64,000 nucleotides of DNA from Myxococcaceae bacterium (GTDB lineage: Bacteria > Myxococcota > UBA727 > JABDBI01), in the NCBI GenBank assembly GCA_016000045.1, contig JAECQY010000004.1:62001-126000 (forward strand). Direction: 5' to 3'. The translations under genes and the position numbers were made by a program. Shown here piece by piece: positions 26,611-36,100 of this stretch. How positions within the stretch are numbered: position 1 is the stretch's first letter; every line of letters begins with the position of its first letter. The notes beneath the pieces are model-generated. The model had not been told where the DNA came from and made no database searches. It worked only from the letters and a program-made list of their open reading frames with translations.

Positions 26611-27204
26611 AAGCGGATTAAAGGTCTCATTGGCAAGCACTGGCGAGCCTCTCAGATCAAAATCGATGCCTTCATTAAACAAAATCAGCTCTTGCTCACT
26701 ATAAGAGACAGCGGCATCGGATTTGATCCAAATCAGGTTCCGCCAAATCATTTCGGACTTCGAAGCATTCGAGAGAGGGTGAGACTCATGGGTGGAAAGC
26801 TAAAAATAACGTCTAGAAACAAAGAAGGCACTGAAATTCGAATTGAGGCTCCCGCAGATATGAGTGGGATCGATCTCTGTCGTTGGTGCAAAACAAAGTA
26901 TCCTGAAATTGAAATCTTGATGCTGACCGTATCGGATGACAAGACTCACGTACTTGAAACGATTCAAAAAGGAGCGGTTGGCTACCTTGTCAAAGGGATT
27001 TCTGAAGCTAAACTCAGCGAACGAGAACAGGAATGTTTGCAGATGGTCGCCAAAGGCCTGAGCAATCATGAGGCAGCCAGCGTGATGGGACTCTCCAGAG
27101 CCACGATCCGAACTCATTTAGAACACATTTACCAAAAGCTTGATGTCTGCAACCGAGTTGAAGCGGTCACCGAAGGACTTCGTCAAGGCATTATCGCTAT
27201 CTAG
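26611..27204 (+). pseudogene. Collapsed NarX/NarL-type kinase-regulator relic
   Basis: A single open frame fuses fragments of two proteins. From 26611 it reads a histidine-kinase ATPase tail: K-H-W-R-A-S-Q-I-K-I in place of the N-box, I-R-D-S-G-I-G-F-D-P (G1), F-G-L-R-S-I-R-E-R-V (G2), and G-T-E-I-R-I-E-A-P. It then jumps into the middle of a response-regulator receiver (D-M-S-G-I-D-L-C-R ... G-A-V-G-Y-L-V-K-G), lacking the first ~50 residues and the phospho-acceptor Asp. It ends in a LuxR/NarL HTH (L-S-E-R-E-Q-E-C-L, T-I-R-T-H-L-E-H-I-Y). No sensor, no phosphorylatable His. An internal TTG at 26692 is the only plausible start. Probably a remnant left by deletion; a truncated DNA-binding product is possible. 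Confidence 0.75.
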
Positions 27205-27222
27205 ATCACAATAGCCGGATAC

Positions 27223-27245
27223 GAGAGTGCTAGGATTGAACTCTT
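27223..27245 (+). terminator. Weak terminator-like hairpin before rplY
   Basis: GAGAGT (27223-27228) can pair with ACTCTT (27240-27245) across an 11-nt loop and is followed by GTTTTTG. The stem is short, and its downstream arm overlaps the predicted rplY -35 box. Confidence 0.3.
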
Positions 27246-27271
27246 GTTTTTGCCTATAAAACTGATATAAG
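27244..27271 (+). promoter_or_regulatory. Predicted rplY promoter abutting the start codon
   Basis: TTGTTT (27244-27249), 16 nt, TATAAG (27266-27271); the rplY ATG is at 27279, seven bases on. There is no Shine-Dalgarno between. An alternative -10, TATAAA at 27255-27260, has no matching -35. Confidence 0.45.
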
Positions 27272-27278
27272 CGGCCTC

Positions 27279-27887
27279 ATGTCCAATCCGATCAATGAAC
27301 TTTCAGGAACTGTCCGTGATTCTTTTGGTAAAGGCCCTTCCCGCGTTCTGCGCAAAGCTGGGATGGTCCCGGGCGTTGTTTATGGAAAGGGCAGCCTGGC
27401 TCTTAGTGTCGCAATCGATCCGAAGCCCGCTTCGAAGATGCTGCTTTCTCCCTTGAGACGCAACATTCTGATTCACTTGAATTTGGATGGCCAGGCTCAA
27501 AAGACCGTGATGGTCAAAGATCTTCAGATTGATCCGGTACGCAGAAACTTGACACACATTGATTTTATCGAGATTGATCCTTCGATCCCGGTTGAAGTAG
27601 AAGTCCCTTTTTCGACTTTTGGTAAAAGCAAATCGGTCGTGGCAGGCGGAAAACTGGAGCAAGTGAATCACACCATCCGAGTCAAAGTGTTGCCTTCCGA
27701 AATCCCTGTCAAACTTGAACTTGATATAACCGATCTGGAATTTGGCTCGACGCCTGCACGCGCTATTCCACTCCCCGCTGGAGTTGCGTTAGCTTGTGCT
27801 CCTGAAGCTCCTGTTGTCACCATCAAAATACCGCGTGCAGAAAAAGAAGATGCTACCTCAGGCCCAGGCGCTGCTAAATCTGCATGA
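27279..27887 (+). CDS. rplY: 50S ribosomal protein L25/general stress protein Ctc
   Basis: 202-residue two-domain (TL5/Ctc-type) 5S rRNA-binding protein. The N-terminal L25 domain has R-K-A-G-M-V-P-G-V-V-Y-G and the motif V-M-V-K-D-L-Q-I-D-P-V-R-R-N-L-T-H-I-D-F. The C-terminal beta domain contains V-E-V-E-V-P and an Ala/Pro-rich tail. ATG at 27279. Its stop overlaps the pth start (ATGA); the ctc-pth pairing is widespread. Confidence 0.95.
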   Translation: MSNPINELSGTVRDSFGKGPSRVLRKAGMVPGVVYGKGSLALSVAIDPKPASKMLLSPLRRNILIHLNLDGQAQKTVMVKDLQIDPVRRNLTHIDFIEIDPSIPVEVEVPFSTFGKSKSVVAGGKLEQVNHTIRVKVLPSEIPVKLELDITDLEFGSTPARAIPLPAGVALACAPEAPVVTIKIPRAEKEDATSGPGAAKSA

Positions 27888-28381
27888 AGCTCATCGTTGG
27901 ACTGGGAAACCCGGGCGAGCGCTATGCCAACACCAGGCATAATGCTGGATTCCGGGTTTTAGACTTTCTAGGCTTGTCATTTCAAAAAGGATTCTCTGGT
28001 TTACAGGCTAAAAAAGGCGATTGGGTTTATCTCAAACCCCTGACCTACATGAACCGTTCTGGAGATTCCGTACTCGCCTGTTCTCAGTTTTATCGAATCC
28101 AACCCGATCAAATTTTTGTGATCCACGACGAGTTAGACCTGCCTTTTGAAAGCATTCGCTATAAAAAGGGAGGTGGACACGCTGGACACAACGGTCTTCG
28201 AGATATAGGGCGCGTCTTAGGCCTTGAGTTTCATCGAATTCGTTTCGGCATTGGGCGCCCAGAACAAAAAATGCAGGTAGCAGACTACGTTCTTTCAAAC
28301 TTCTCAACCGAAGAACAGCAAAAGCTACCCACCTTAATAGAACAATCGATTGAGCTTTTAAACGAGCATGTCCACGCTTAA
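27884..28381 (+). CDS. pth: Peptidyl-tRNA hydrolase
   Basis: Releases peptides from tRNAs dropped by ribosomes. 165 residues with G-L-G-N-P-G-E-R-Y, N-T-R-H-N-A-G-F (catalytic His), L-K-P-L-T-Y-M-N-R-S-G, D-E-L-D-L-P and the G-G-G-H-A-G-H-N-G-L-R-D block. It is 20 or so residues shorter than E. coli Pth, mostly between the first and second motifs and at the C-terminus. Coupled to rplY and overlapped by yggS (14 bp). Confidence 0.95.
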   Translation: MKLIVGLGNPGERYANTRHNAGFRVLDFLGLSFQKGFSGLQAKKGDWVYLKPLTYMNRSGDSVLACSQFYRIQPDQIFVIHDELDLPFESIRYKKGGGHAGHNGLRDIGRVLGLEFHRIRFGIGRPEQKMQVADYVLSNFSTEEQQKLPTLIEQSIELLNEHVHA

Positions 28382-29009
28382 AGTCGTTCAAAGCGAGATT
28401 CATACCGCTTGCCAAAAAGCCCAGCGCAATCTCCAAAGCGTCCAATGGATTGCAGTCTCAAAAAATCGATCGATCGAAGCGATTGAAGCCCTTTATCAAG
28501 AAGGCCAGCGCCACTTTGGTGAAAATTATGCCATCGAGTTTGCTGAAAAGCGCAAGGCATTGCAAGAACGTTGCCCAGAAATTTGCTGGCACTATATTGG
28601 GCAAATCCAGTCTAACAAAATCAACTTGATTGCCCAAGCCGACTACATCCACAGTCTGTGCAACTTGAAACACGCAGAGGCTCTTTCAATCCAAGCCACC
28701 AAAGCCATTCGAGTCTTCATCCAAGTAAAATTAAATCCAGAAGAGCATCGTGGAGGTTTAGTCCCTGCTGAGCTCGATTCTTTCATGGAATCTCTGAAGA
28801 GCCACAAGCAGCTCATGGTAGAAGGCCTCATGACAATCCTGCCTTTGCAACCTGAAATGCCAGCGAGTTATTGGTTTCAAACCATGAAAGCCCTTACACG
28901 CCCCGATACGCCAGGCTTGTCGATGGGAATGAGCGAAGATTTTCGAGAAGCCATCGCTCATGGAGCCACTTGGCTCCGAATCGGCCGAGCGATTTTTGAA
29001 GGTCTTTAA
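28368..29009 (+). CDS. yggS: YggS-type pyridoxal-phosphate homeostasis protein
   Basis: 213-residue single-domain PLP-binding barrel of the YggS/PROSC family, which buffers PLP and affects amino-acid metabolism. PLP lysine in I-A-V-S-K-N-R; F-G-E-N-Y; W-H-Y-I-G-x-I-Q-S-N-K; V-K-L-N-P-E-E-H-R-G-G; L-S-M-G-M-S-E-D-F; and the C-terminal R-I-G-R-A-I-F-E-G. The M-S-T-L start overlaps pth. Convergent with tyrS, 4-bp overlap. Confidence 0.93.
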   Translation: MSTLKVVQSEIHTACQKAQRNLQSVQWIAVSKNRSIEAIEALYQEGQRHFGENYAIEFAEKRKALQERCPEICWHYIGQIQSNKINLIAQADYIHSLCNLKHAEALSIQATKAIRVFIQVKLNPEEHRGGLVPAELDSFMESLKSHKQLMVEGLMTILPLQPEMPASYWFQTMKALTRPDTPGLSMGMSEDFREAIAHGATWLRIGRAIFEGL

Positions 29010-30148
29010 ACGATCGAAGCCTTTAACCAACGCGTCTTGCCCACTCGAATCGCATATTCGCCCTGCCCCATCGTTTTCTGCCCATCGCTCTCACGTTCGC
29101 CATTGATCAAAACGGCTCCTTGTTTCAAAAGACGCTTGGTTTCGGCATTGGTGGGACTCAGGCCAGATTCGGCCATCAGTTGCATCAAGGTCAGTCCCGA
29201 TTTAAAATTCTGGCTCGGAGCATCGGCAGGAACTTCCGAGCGCTTGCCCACGCCAAACAATTGGTTAAAACGCTGCAATGCGGCATCGGCAGCCTTCGCA
29301 TCGTGAAAACGTTCTACAATTTCAAGGGCCAAAGCGATTTTTGCTTCTTTCGGGTGTCCCGCTTTTAACGCCTCAATTTCGATTTTCGTCTTCAGAGATA
29401 AGAGATCATAATATCGCCACATGAGCTCATCGGACACACTCATCAGCTTACCAAACTGGGTATGCGCATCTTCTTCAACGCCCACATAGTTTCCCAGGGA
29501 TTTGGACATTTTATCGTGCCCGTCCAAACCCTCCAGCAGAGGCACCGTCCCCACACATTGAGGCTCTAGGTCAAAATGCCGCATGAGATCTCGCCCTACC
29601 AGCAGATTAAAAAGCTGATCTTGGCCACCCATCTCTAAATCTGCTTTTAAAACCACCGAATCGTAGCCTTGCAAGAGCGGGTAAAGAATCTCATGCATGC
29701 TGATGGTGCGTCCTTCGGATAAACGCTTCTTGAAATCATCGCGTTCAATCATTCGAGCCACCGAATACTTCGCCGCAATGCGAATGAATTCCGCAAGATT
29801 CATATTCTGAAACCACTCGGAATTAAACCGAATCTGAGTTTTATTCGGGTCTAAAACTTTAAAAACCTGCCTTCGATAAGTCTCTGCATTGGCTCGAATC
29901 TCTTCTTCTGAGAGAGCTGGGCGTGTCACGTTCTTACCGGTAGGATCTCCAATACGAGCCGTAAAATCTCCAATGATAAAAACGATTTGATGCCCTTCAT
30001 CTTGCAACTTTCGAAGCTGGGTCAAAACAACCACATGACCCAAATGGATATCTGGAGCAGTTGGATCAAAACCAATTTTAATCACCAAAGGCCGATTTTT
30101 CTCTAATTTCTTCTGAAATTCTGCTTTTATCTCAGGACTGATGAACAT
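29006..30148 (-). CDS. tyrS: Tyrosyl-tRNA synthetase
   Basis: Class I synthetase charging tRNA-Tyr. 380 residues: the HIGH-type motif reads P-D-I-H-L-G-H, tyrosine pocket G-G-x-D-Q (G-G-Q-D-Q-L-F-N-L), K-M-S-K-S near residue 225 and a C-terminal S4-like domain (L-L-K-Q-G-A-V-L-I-N-G-E). The P-T-A-P-D-I-H-L-G-H-V-V sequence is that of the TyrZ-like subgroup. ATG at 30148. Confidence 0.96.
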   Translation of the reverse strand: MFISPEIKAEFQKKLEKNRPLVIKIGFDPTAPDIHLGHVVVLTQLRKLQDEGHQIVFIIGDFTARIGDPTGKNVTRPALSEEEIRANAETYRRQVFKVLDPNKTQIRFNSEWFQNMNLAEFIRIAAKYSVARMIERDDFKKRLSEGRTISMHEILYPLLQGYDSVVLKADLEMGGQDQLFNLLVGRDLMRHFDLEPQCVGTVPLLEGLDGHDKMSKSLGNYVGVEEDAHTQFGKLMSVSDELMWRYYDLLSLKTKIEIEALKAGHPKEAKIALALEIVERFHDAKAADAALQRFNQLFGVGKRSEVPADAPSQNFKSGLTLMQLMAESGLSPTNAETKRLLKQGAVLINGERESDGQKTMGQGEYAIRVGKTRWLKASIV

Positions 30149-30291
30149 AGAGCTGGTTTCTAGCCCTTCGAGCTTGGAGAATCAAGCCAGTTCTCCAGGG
30201 CGCTCACAAAGTCCGGATTTAACATGGATTGACATCCTAGCTAGCAAGGTCGAGTTCTAGATATAAAGCATTCTTACAAAAGGAGTAAATA

Positions 30292-31131
30292 ATGAAGAAG
30301 TTCAAAGGTGTCATCTTGTTATCCTTTATTTGGGTAATTGTTGCTTGGGCAGATGCACATAAAAACCCACCAGAAAATCGAGAACCCATTGGTTGCGGTA
30401 TGAGTCAGGGGTACAACATAAGCTCGGCCGATCTGGTTCCCTCGAAATTTGCCAGCTCTGTAGAAGATTGTTGTGCGTACTGCAAAGACACCCCCGGTTG
30501 TGTTGCTGCAGTATTTTTGAATTACTATTGCTATTTAAAAAATAAAACGACCCCTCTGATAGAGTCAGAAGGTTGCACAGCGATCTACCTACCTACGCCG
30601 GCCCCAGCAACTCCCGCTCCTACATCAATTTGCAATACAATCGTATCGCAAGAAGTTTGTGTTGGGTTTGGAGAATGTTCTTGGTGCGGCCCTGAAAATG
30701 TTAGTACGCTTTGCGCATTGGGAGGATCACGTTCATTTTGCTACGACCTCAAGGAGGGGGCTTGTTGCCCGGCGACTATGAGTGATATGGATTGGGCTTG
30801 TTCGTGGCTATGTAATACGAGTGCTCAATGCATACTTGACCAACAGATGGGTGGTAATGACACCTGTTGTCCACAAGGACAATCCTCCTGTTATGGTTTT
30901 TATGACACTTGGCCGATTTGTTGTTCTGATGATCATGTATGTTGCGGGGATCACAGCTCTAACTCGCAGATTTGTTGTCCACCAGATACAACGTGTTGTT
31001 ACGGTGATACCTTCTCAATCTGTTGTCCTCTTGGACAAGTGTGCTGCACAGATAACAGCGATCCTCAGTGCTGCCCGGAGGGCCAGCATTGCAACGTGTC
31101 TTGGCAATGTACAGCAAAGTCTTTCGACTAG
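30292..31131 (+). CDS. Secreted cysteine-rich protein with PAN-like and granulin-like regions
   Basis: 279 residues. Signal peptide about 1-21 (K-K-F-K then a long hydrophobic core, A-W-A-D-A). Residues about 32-105 have a PAN/Apple-like layout (G-Y-N-I-S-S-A-D-L ... D-C-C-A-Y-C ... G-C-V-A-A-V-F ... C-Y-L-K). A T-P-A-P-rich linker follows, then C-S-W-C (PSI-like), then from about 165 dense C-C pairs (T-C-C-P-Q-G-Q, P-I-C-C-S-D-D-H-V-C-C, C-C-P-L-G-Q-V-C-C-T, C-C-P-E-G-Q-H-C) like granulins. Such architecture is mainly known in eukaryotes. Excellent Shine-Dalgarno AAAGGAG. Monocistronic. Disulfide-rich extracellular role is likely; function unknown. Confidence 0.75.
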   Translation: MKKFKGVILLSFIWVIVAWADAHKNPPENREPIGCGMSQGYNISSADLVPSKFASSVEDCCAYCKDTPGCVAAVFLNYYCYLKNKTTPLIESEGCTAIYLPTPAPATPAPTSICNTIVSQEVCVGFGECSWCGPENVSTLCALGGSRSFCYDLKEGACCPATMSDMDWACSWLCNTSAQCILDQQMGGNDTCCPQGQSSCYGFYDTWPICCSDDHVCCGDHSSNSQICCPPDTTCCYGDTFSICCPLGQVCCTDNSDPQCCPEGQHCNVSWQCTAKSFD

Positions 31132-31455
31132 AGCGTGTCGCCATTTCATTTTCCTAACTTCAACCAGGTGAGTAGCCCAAGAGAATCTGACCCTCAGGCT
31201 CTCACAGAACCAGACTTAGACCTCTCGACCCATCCGACTACCATCGTCCATATCCGGCCCATGAAGACCCAAGCGCTAATGAACATACATTAATGGAAGC
31301 AACCGAACCCATCGAAAATCTGATTATGCGTCTTCAATTTTACAGGATTCTCGCGGCTCCAGTGACCTGAGGCATGTTAAGCGGGCTTTGCGATTGCCCT
31401 AGCCAGTTCTCTCCTGTCTTTACCTGCGCGAAAGATTCTTATAAACTCAAAACCC
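31132..31455 (+). other. 324-bp intergenic region
   Basis: No recognisable gene, RNA or repeat. A stretch from 31191 to 31370 is open without a good start before codon 35 and resembles nothing I know; it may be gene debris or chance. The last 20 bases carry the def -10 element. Confidence 0.5.
31440..31445 (+). promoter_or_regulatory. Predicted def -10 element
   Basis: TATAAA ten bases before the def ATG (31456), with only a poor -35 (TCTTTA at 31417-31422, 17-nt spacer). The leader would be about four bases and has no Shine-Dalgarno. Confidence 0.35.
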
Positions 31456-31977
31456 ATGGCTGTTCGCAAGGTTCTTATTTGGCCGGATCCGGCTCTTCAG
31501 AAAAAATCGGAACTCGTTACTGAGTTTGACACCTCTTTAAAAATGTTGGTGCAGGACATGATTCAAACCATGGAGGCCATTGGAAATTCAGCCGGTCTTG
31601 CAGCTCCCCAAATCGGAGTTCATAAGCGTTTGTTCATAGCCGATATTCCGCCGGAGCATAACGACGGCAATGGAACGGATGGTCCTGAGCTTTTTATCAA
31701 CCCAGAATTTATTCTCAAAGAAGGTCAGTTTGAGTGGGAAGAAGGTTGCTTATCCATACCCGGCGAGCGAGGAAAAGTGCAAAGAGCTTATCGAGTCATC
31801 ATGCGCTACCAAGACTTAGAGGGCAATACGCACCAACGTGAAGCGTTTGACTATCTATCCGGCTGTTTTCAACACGAAGCCGATCATTTAGACGGCAAGC
31901 TCTGGATTGATTATCAAAGCTCCTTCAAAAAAGAGCTGGTCCGTAAAAAAATGCTCAAGCTCAAGGCTAGCTTATGA
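31456..31977 (+). CDS. def: Peptide deformylase
   Basis: Metal enzyme removing N-formyl from nascent chains. 173 residues with motif 1 S-A-G-L-A-A-P-Q-I-G, motif 2 E-G-C-L-S-I-P-G and motif 3 Q-H-E-A-D-H-L-D-G holding the metal ligands. Motif 1 reads N-S-A-G-L where most have G-x-G-L. First gene of a def-lipoprotein-uvrB run; 4-bp overlap with the next. Confidence 0.95.
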   Translation: MAVRKVLIWPDPALQKKSELVTEFDTSLKMLVQDMIQTMEAIGNSAGLAAPQIGVHKRLFIADIPPEHNDGNGTDGPELFINPEFILKEGQFEWEEGCLSIPGERGKVQRAYRVIMRYQDLEGNTHQREAFDYLSGCFQHEADHLDGKLWIDYQSSFKKELVRKKMLKLKASL

Positions 31978-32363
31978 AAATTGCTTCTTTGATTGGCCTC
32001 CTGCTCCTCATGGCCTGCAATCCATCCACGAAACAAGAACCGCATATCCAGTACTTGTTGGATTCCGAACGAAGCGAACTTAAAGTTCTGGTCACGCTCC
32101 CAAGTGGGCTGCACGCTTACGCTCCCGGGGAGCGCATTGGAAAATCCATCGAACTTGAGATCAGAGCTCACAATGGATGGAAGTTAAGATCCAAACCGAA
32201 GCTCCCGGCCGGAGATAAAAATCATCTTTTAAGCGGTCAATTTGAAATTTTGGCTCAGATCACTGCAGGACAAGGTCCGCTCTCAGGCGTCCTACGGATG
32301 CAAACTTGCTCGCACTCTTCTTGTGGACGTCCTCATGAATACCCGTTTACCCTCGACCTTTAA
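31974..32363 (+). CDS. Lipoprotein with DsbD-alpha-like domain
   Basis: 129 residues: lipoprotein signal with lipobox L-L-M-A-C at residue 15, then a small beta domain ([11 protein letters not shown]) ending [12 protein letters not shown]. The C-x4-C spacing and context resemble the N-terminal (alpha) domain of thiol:disulfide interchange protein DsbD, here alone, without the membrane and thioredoxin domains. Possibly a periplasmic thiol reductase partner. Its last 29 bp overlap uvrB. Confidence 0.6.
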   Translation: MKIASLIGLLLLMACNPSTKQEPHIQYLLDSERSELKVLVTLPSGLHAYAPGERIGKSIELEIRAHNGWKLRSKPKLPAGDKNHLLSGQFEILAQITAGQGPLSGVLRMQTCSHSSCGRPHEYPFTLDL

Positions 32364-34341
32364 ACTAGAGTCCTCGTACGCGCCGACGGGAGATCAGCCT
32401 CAGGCGATTGCTCGACTTTCGCAAGGCATTGCTGCGGGCTTGCGACATCAAACTCTGCTCGGAGTCACCGGTTCGGGAAAAACCTTCACCATGGCCAACG
32501 TGATTCAAAAAGTCCAAAAGCCGACTCTCATACTAGCCCATAATAAAACCCTAGTGGCTCAGCTGTATGAAGAATTCAAATCTTTCTTTCCCAACAATGC
32601 GGTCGAATATTTTGTCAGTTATTACGACTACTACCAACCAGAAGCCTATGTCCCTTCCACAGATACCTACATCGAAAAAGATAGCGCCATCAACGAAACC
32701 ATTGATCGCATGCGCCATCGAGCCACCACATCCTTACTCACTCGAGAGGATGTGATCATTGTTGCCTCCGTCAGCTGTATTTACGGCATTGGAAGCAAAG
32801 ACAGCTATCAAGAAATGACGGTGTATGCAGCGGTTGGACGAAAACAAAAACGCGATTCTTTCCTAAGACAACTGATCGAAAGCCAGTATGAACGCAATGA
32901 CCTAGCTCTGGCCCGTGGCACTTTTCGAGTTCGAGGAGACGTCATTGAAGTATTTCCACCACACATTGAAGATACCGCTTATCGGATCAGCTTTTTTGAC
33001 AATGAAATTGAGTCCATTCAAATTGTCGATCCCCTGCGTGGAAAAGTCTTGGAAAATATTCAAGAAGTCACTTTTTGGCCTGCCAGTCATTATGCCACCA
33101 CTTCGGAACGAACTCAAAAAGCCATGAAATCGATTCGTGAAGAACTCCATGAGCGGCTACAAGCCCTGCGCTCAGAGAATCGACTTCTGGAAGCGCAACG
33201 TCTCGAGCAAAGAACTCTTTTCGACTTAGAAATGCTCGAGACTGTCGGTATCTGCAAAGGAATCGAAAACTATTCCCGCCACTTAACAGGGCGGCTGAAA
33301 GGAGAGGCTCCCCCCACCTTATTAGACTACTTCCCCCAAGATTACTTACTCTTAGTCGATGAATCTCATCAAACCATCCCCCAAGTTGGCGGAATGTATC
33401 ATGGCGATCGCGTTCGCAAGACAACTCTCTCTGAGCATGGCTTTCGGCTTCCCTCTGCCTTGGATAATCGTCCGTTGAAATTTCAAGAGTTTGAAGAACT
33501 AACGCATCAAGTGATTTATGTTTCAGCAACCCCAGGTCCATACGAACTCGATCACAGTGCGTCGAACGTAATCGAGCAATTGATTCGGCCCACCGGCCTT
33601 GTGGATCCTTTGGTAGAAGTTCGGCCCGTTTCAAACCAAGTCGAAGATGTTGTTCGCGAGTGCCAGCAAAGACAAAAAGTGAGTGAACGAGTGTTGATCA
33701 CAACACTCACCAAAAGGCTTGCAGAAGACCTGTCCGATTATTTCAAAGATGCTGGAATTCGATCCAAGTACCTGCACAGCGATATCGACACCATGGAGCG
33801 AACCGAAATCTTGAAGCAACTGCGTGCCGGAGTATTTGACGTACTGGTGGGTATTAACCTGCTCCGAGAAGGCCTTGATCTTCCAGAAGTATCGCTGGTG
33901 GCCATCTTAGATGCAGACAAAGAAGGTTTTTTGCGCTCCACTACTGGGTTGATTCAGACAATCGGCCGCGCCGCTCGAAATATTCACGGACACGCGATTC
34001 TTTACGCAGACCGAATGACCGATTCTATGCAACGAGCGATAGATGAAACACACCGTCGACGCGTTCTTCAAGAGCAATATAATTCAGAGCATGGCATCAC
34101 TCCTCAAGGAATCCAGAAGCCCATCGCTGCACTATCCGAATACTTTTTAGTCGAAGAACCGAAGAAGAAACAAAAACTTCAAAAGGAAGTGAAGAAACTT
34201 TCGGTTAGCCAAATAGAAAAGCGCATTCAAAACACGCGCAAAGAAATGCAAAAAGCAGCTACCGAACTGAATTTTGAACAGGCAGCCATTTTAAGAGATG
34301 AAGCGAAACTGCTCGAACAATTACTTCAAAGCAGCTTGTGA
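32335..34341 (+). CDS. uvrB: Excinuclease ABC subunit B
   Basis: Damage-verifying helicase-like subunit of nucleotide excision repair. 668 residues: Walker [10 protein letters not shown], the beta-hairpin [16 protein letters not shown]-like L-L-V-D-E-S-H, motifs V and VI ([16 protein letters not shown]) and a C-terminal UVR motif ([12 protein letters not shown]) that contacts UvrC. The ATG at 32335 gives the family N-terminus and lies inside the preceding lipoprotein gene; a longer frame upstream is unconserved. Confidence 0.97.
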   Translation: MNTRLPSTFKLESSYAPTGDQPQAIARLSQGIAAGLRHQTLLGVTGSGKTFTMANVIQKVQKPTLILAHNKTLVAQLYEEFKSFFPNNAVEYFVSYYDYYQPEAYVPSTDTYIEKDSAINETIDRMRHRATTSLLTREDVIIVASVSCIYGIGSKDSYQEMTVYAAVGRKQKRDSFLRQLIESQYERNDLALARGTFRVRGDVIEVFPPHIEDTAYRISFFDNEIESIQIVDPLRGKVLENIQEVTFWPASHYATTSERTQKAMKSIREELHERLQALRSENRLLEAQRLEQRTLFDLEMLETVGICKGIENYSRHLTGRLKGEAPPTLLDYFPQDYLLLVDESHQTIPQVGGMYHGDRVRKTTLSEHGFRLPSALDNRPLKFQEFEELTHQVIYVSATPGPYELDHSASNVIEQLIRPTGLVDPLVEVRPVSNQVEDVVRECQQRQKVSERVLITTLTKRLAEDLSDYFKDAGIRSKYLHSDIDTMERTEILKQLRAGVFDVLVGINLLREGLDLPEVSLVAILDADKEGFLRSTTGLIQTIGRAARNIHGHAILYADRMTDSMQRAIDETHRRRVLQEQYNSEHGITPQGIQKPIAALSEYFLVEEPKKKQKLQKEVKKLSVSQIEKRIQNTRKEMQKAATELNFEQAAILRDEAKLLEQLLQSSL

Positions 34342-34977
34342 AGGATCGGTGACCATCGGGTAGTAAAGCCCTGTAAATGGTACGTTTGCTTTTGCCAGCG
34401 ATTCTCCAACACTTTCCAGATTCTTTTTCAAGTCGTCGACCATCACGACCCGACTGTAAGTTTTAGATTGAGCCTTGAGAAAATCGATCAACTGTTCGCC
34501 CTTGGATTTATAAACAGAAACAAACAAAATACCGGAATCGTAGTTCTCCCAATCGATATTAGGCGCTGTTAGGGCCAAGTCCACGCCAATCGATTGCAAT
34601 TGTCGTTTAGTCGTCTCAAGGGCCGTAAATCCTCGGCTGGTCAATCCCATCACCTGGATTCCACGTTTCTGAAAACTTCGGATCCAATCCGGCGTAGATG
34701 CCTCCACCGCACTGACTGGACAGTTCTCCTGTGCATTCTCCCACAACGAATAAGCCTCAACAGGGTCGGTTCCTGTTTTCACTTGATCGTAGAAAACATT
34801 GGCATGGCAATGAGCGACAGCAGCCTGAAAAACAGTGTTATCCAGATCAAAAACCAAAAGAGAAGTTTCGTTTACGTGTTTCTTGACTTCTACAATGGAG
34901 TTGATCTGGCTGAATTCGCTCTTGGAAAGCGAGACCGATGAAGCCAAACAGAAAATCAATATTGAGATCAGAATCAT
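34321..34977 (-). CDS. Secreted HAD-superfamily protein (DUF2608-like)
   Basis: 218 residues with a signal peptide ([13 protein letters not shown]) and HAD phosphatase motif [11 protein letters not shown], motif II L-T-S-R-G (G-L-T-S-R-G), a lysine in S-K-G-E-Q and motif IV V-M-V-D-D. This fits the DUF2608 family found in intracellular and predatory bacteria. Probable periplasmic or secreted phosphatase. ATG at 34977 chosen to start with the signal peptide. Overlaps the uvrB 3' end by 21 bp, convergent. Confidence 0.75.
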   Translation of the reverse strand: MILISILIFCLASSVSLSKSEFSQINSIVEVKKHVNETSLLVFDLDNTVFQAAVAHCHANVFYDQVKTGTDPVEAYSLWENAQENCPVSAVEASTPDWIRSFQKRGIQVMGLTSRGFTALETTKRQLQSIGVDLALTAPNIDWENYDSGILFVSVYKSKGEQLIDFLKAQSKTYSRVVMVDDLKKNLESVGESLAKANVPFTGLYYPMVTDPSQAALK

Positions 34978-35068
34978 GCACCCCGGTTCTTGCATTAACC
35001 AAGCCTAAGATCAAGTCCACAGACAAGGCATCTTGCCTATCCCTCAAAATACGCTTATAGCCTCGCCG

Positions 35069-35998
35069 ATGAGCACTCAAAACGTCGTTATCATTGGCTC
35101 AGGCCCTGCAGGTTGGACGGCAGCTCTTTATGCCGCTCGAGCGACCCTTCAACCCCTTGTTTTCGAAGGCTCCGCTCCCAATCTGCCCGGTGGACAATTA
35201 ATGATTACATCTGAGGTCGAAAATTTTCCCGGTTTTCCGGAAGGCATCTTGGGCCCAAAGCTGATGGCTCAGTTTAAAGAACAGGCTTTGCGTTTTGGCG
35301 CCATGGCTCGAACCGAGAATGTCGTTAAGCTCGATCTCAGCGTTCAGCCCTTTCGAGTGACTTCAGAAAATGGCGAAACGATCACCACTCGAACCGTTAT
35401 CTTAGCCATGGGAGCCAATGCGAAATTGCTGGGTCTCCCTTTGGAAAAAGAGCTGATGGCGAAAGGGGCTGGCGTATCTGCGTGTGCGACGTGCGATGGG
35501 GCTTTTTATCGAGGCATGGATGTCGCGGTTGTGGGAGGGGGAGATACCGCTTTCGAGGAAGCGCAATTTCTCACCCGATTTGCGAACTCTGTCACTCTTA
35601 TTCATCGCAGAGATGATTTTAGAGCCAGCAAAATTATGGTCCAACGTGCGCAGAAAAATCCTAAAATTCGCTTTGAACTGAACGAAGAAGTTCAGGAAAT
35701 TATGACGGAAAATCAGCAAGTCAGCGGAGTGCGTCTAAAAAACAAATCCTTGAAAATTCAAGGCCTGTTTATCGCCATTGGACATCAACCCAACAGCTCA
35801 CTCATTCGCGGGCAGCTCGCTCTGGAATCGACGGGTTATTTAAAAACACAGGCTAAAAGCTCTCAAACTGCCATCGAAGGCGTCTTCGCTTGCGGAGATT
35901 TGCAAGACCCGGTGTACCGACAAGCCATTACCGCTGCAGGCTCCGGATGCCAAGCTGCTATCGATTGCGAACGCTATCTCGAATCGCTCGGACATTGA
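35069..35998 (+). CDS. trxB: Thioredoxin reductase
   Basis: FAD/NADPH enzyme reducing thioredoxin. 309 residues: I-G-S-G-P-A-G-W-T-A-A at the N-terminus, redox C-A-T-C-D-G at about 136-139, NADPH loop V-G-G-G-D-T-A-F-E-E-A, the H-R-R-D region and C-terminal F-A-C-G-D-L-Q-D. The ATG at 35069 is preferred; a TTG at 35033 would add 12 residues. Divergent from the HAD gene. Its thiols may feed the nearby Dsb-like lipoproteins, an inference from position. Confidence 0.95.
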   Translation: MSTQNVVIIGSGPAGWTAALYAARATLQPLVFEGSAPNLPGGQLMITSEVENFPGFPEGILGPKLMAQFKEQALRFGAMARTENVVKLDLSVQPFRVTSENGETITTRTVILAMGANAKLLGLPLEKELMAKGAGVSACATCDGAFYRGMDVAVVGGGDTAFEEAQFLTRFANSVTLIHRRDDFRASKIMVQRAQKNPKIRFELNEEVQEIMTENQQVSGVRLKNKSLKIQGLFIAIGHQPNSSLIRGQLALESTGYLKTQAKSSQTAIEGVFACGDLQDPVYRQAITAAGSGCQAAIDCERYLESLGH

Positions 35999-36100
35999 TG
36001 CAAACTTCGCACGCGCGTTTCAGCCAGAAGCTCATGGGACCCGCCTCAATGTTCTAACGATTCAACGATTTGTGTTAATTTCACTTCCTCATGTAAAAAC

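Noticed and set aside
30229-30260. TTGACA upstream of the cysteine-rich gene as its promoter
   Set aside because: The only good -10 (TATAAA) is 27 bases away, too far; no other -10 is convincing.
31191-31370. Open frame in the intergenic region before def
   Set aside because: No start codon in the first half, no Shine-Dalgarno, no recognisable motif.
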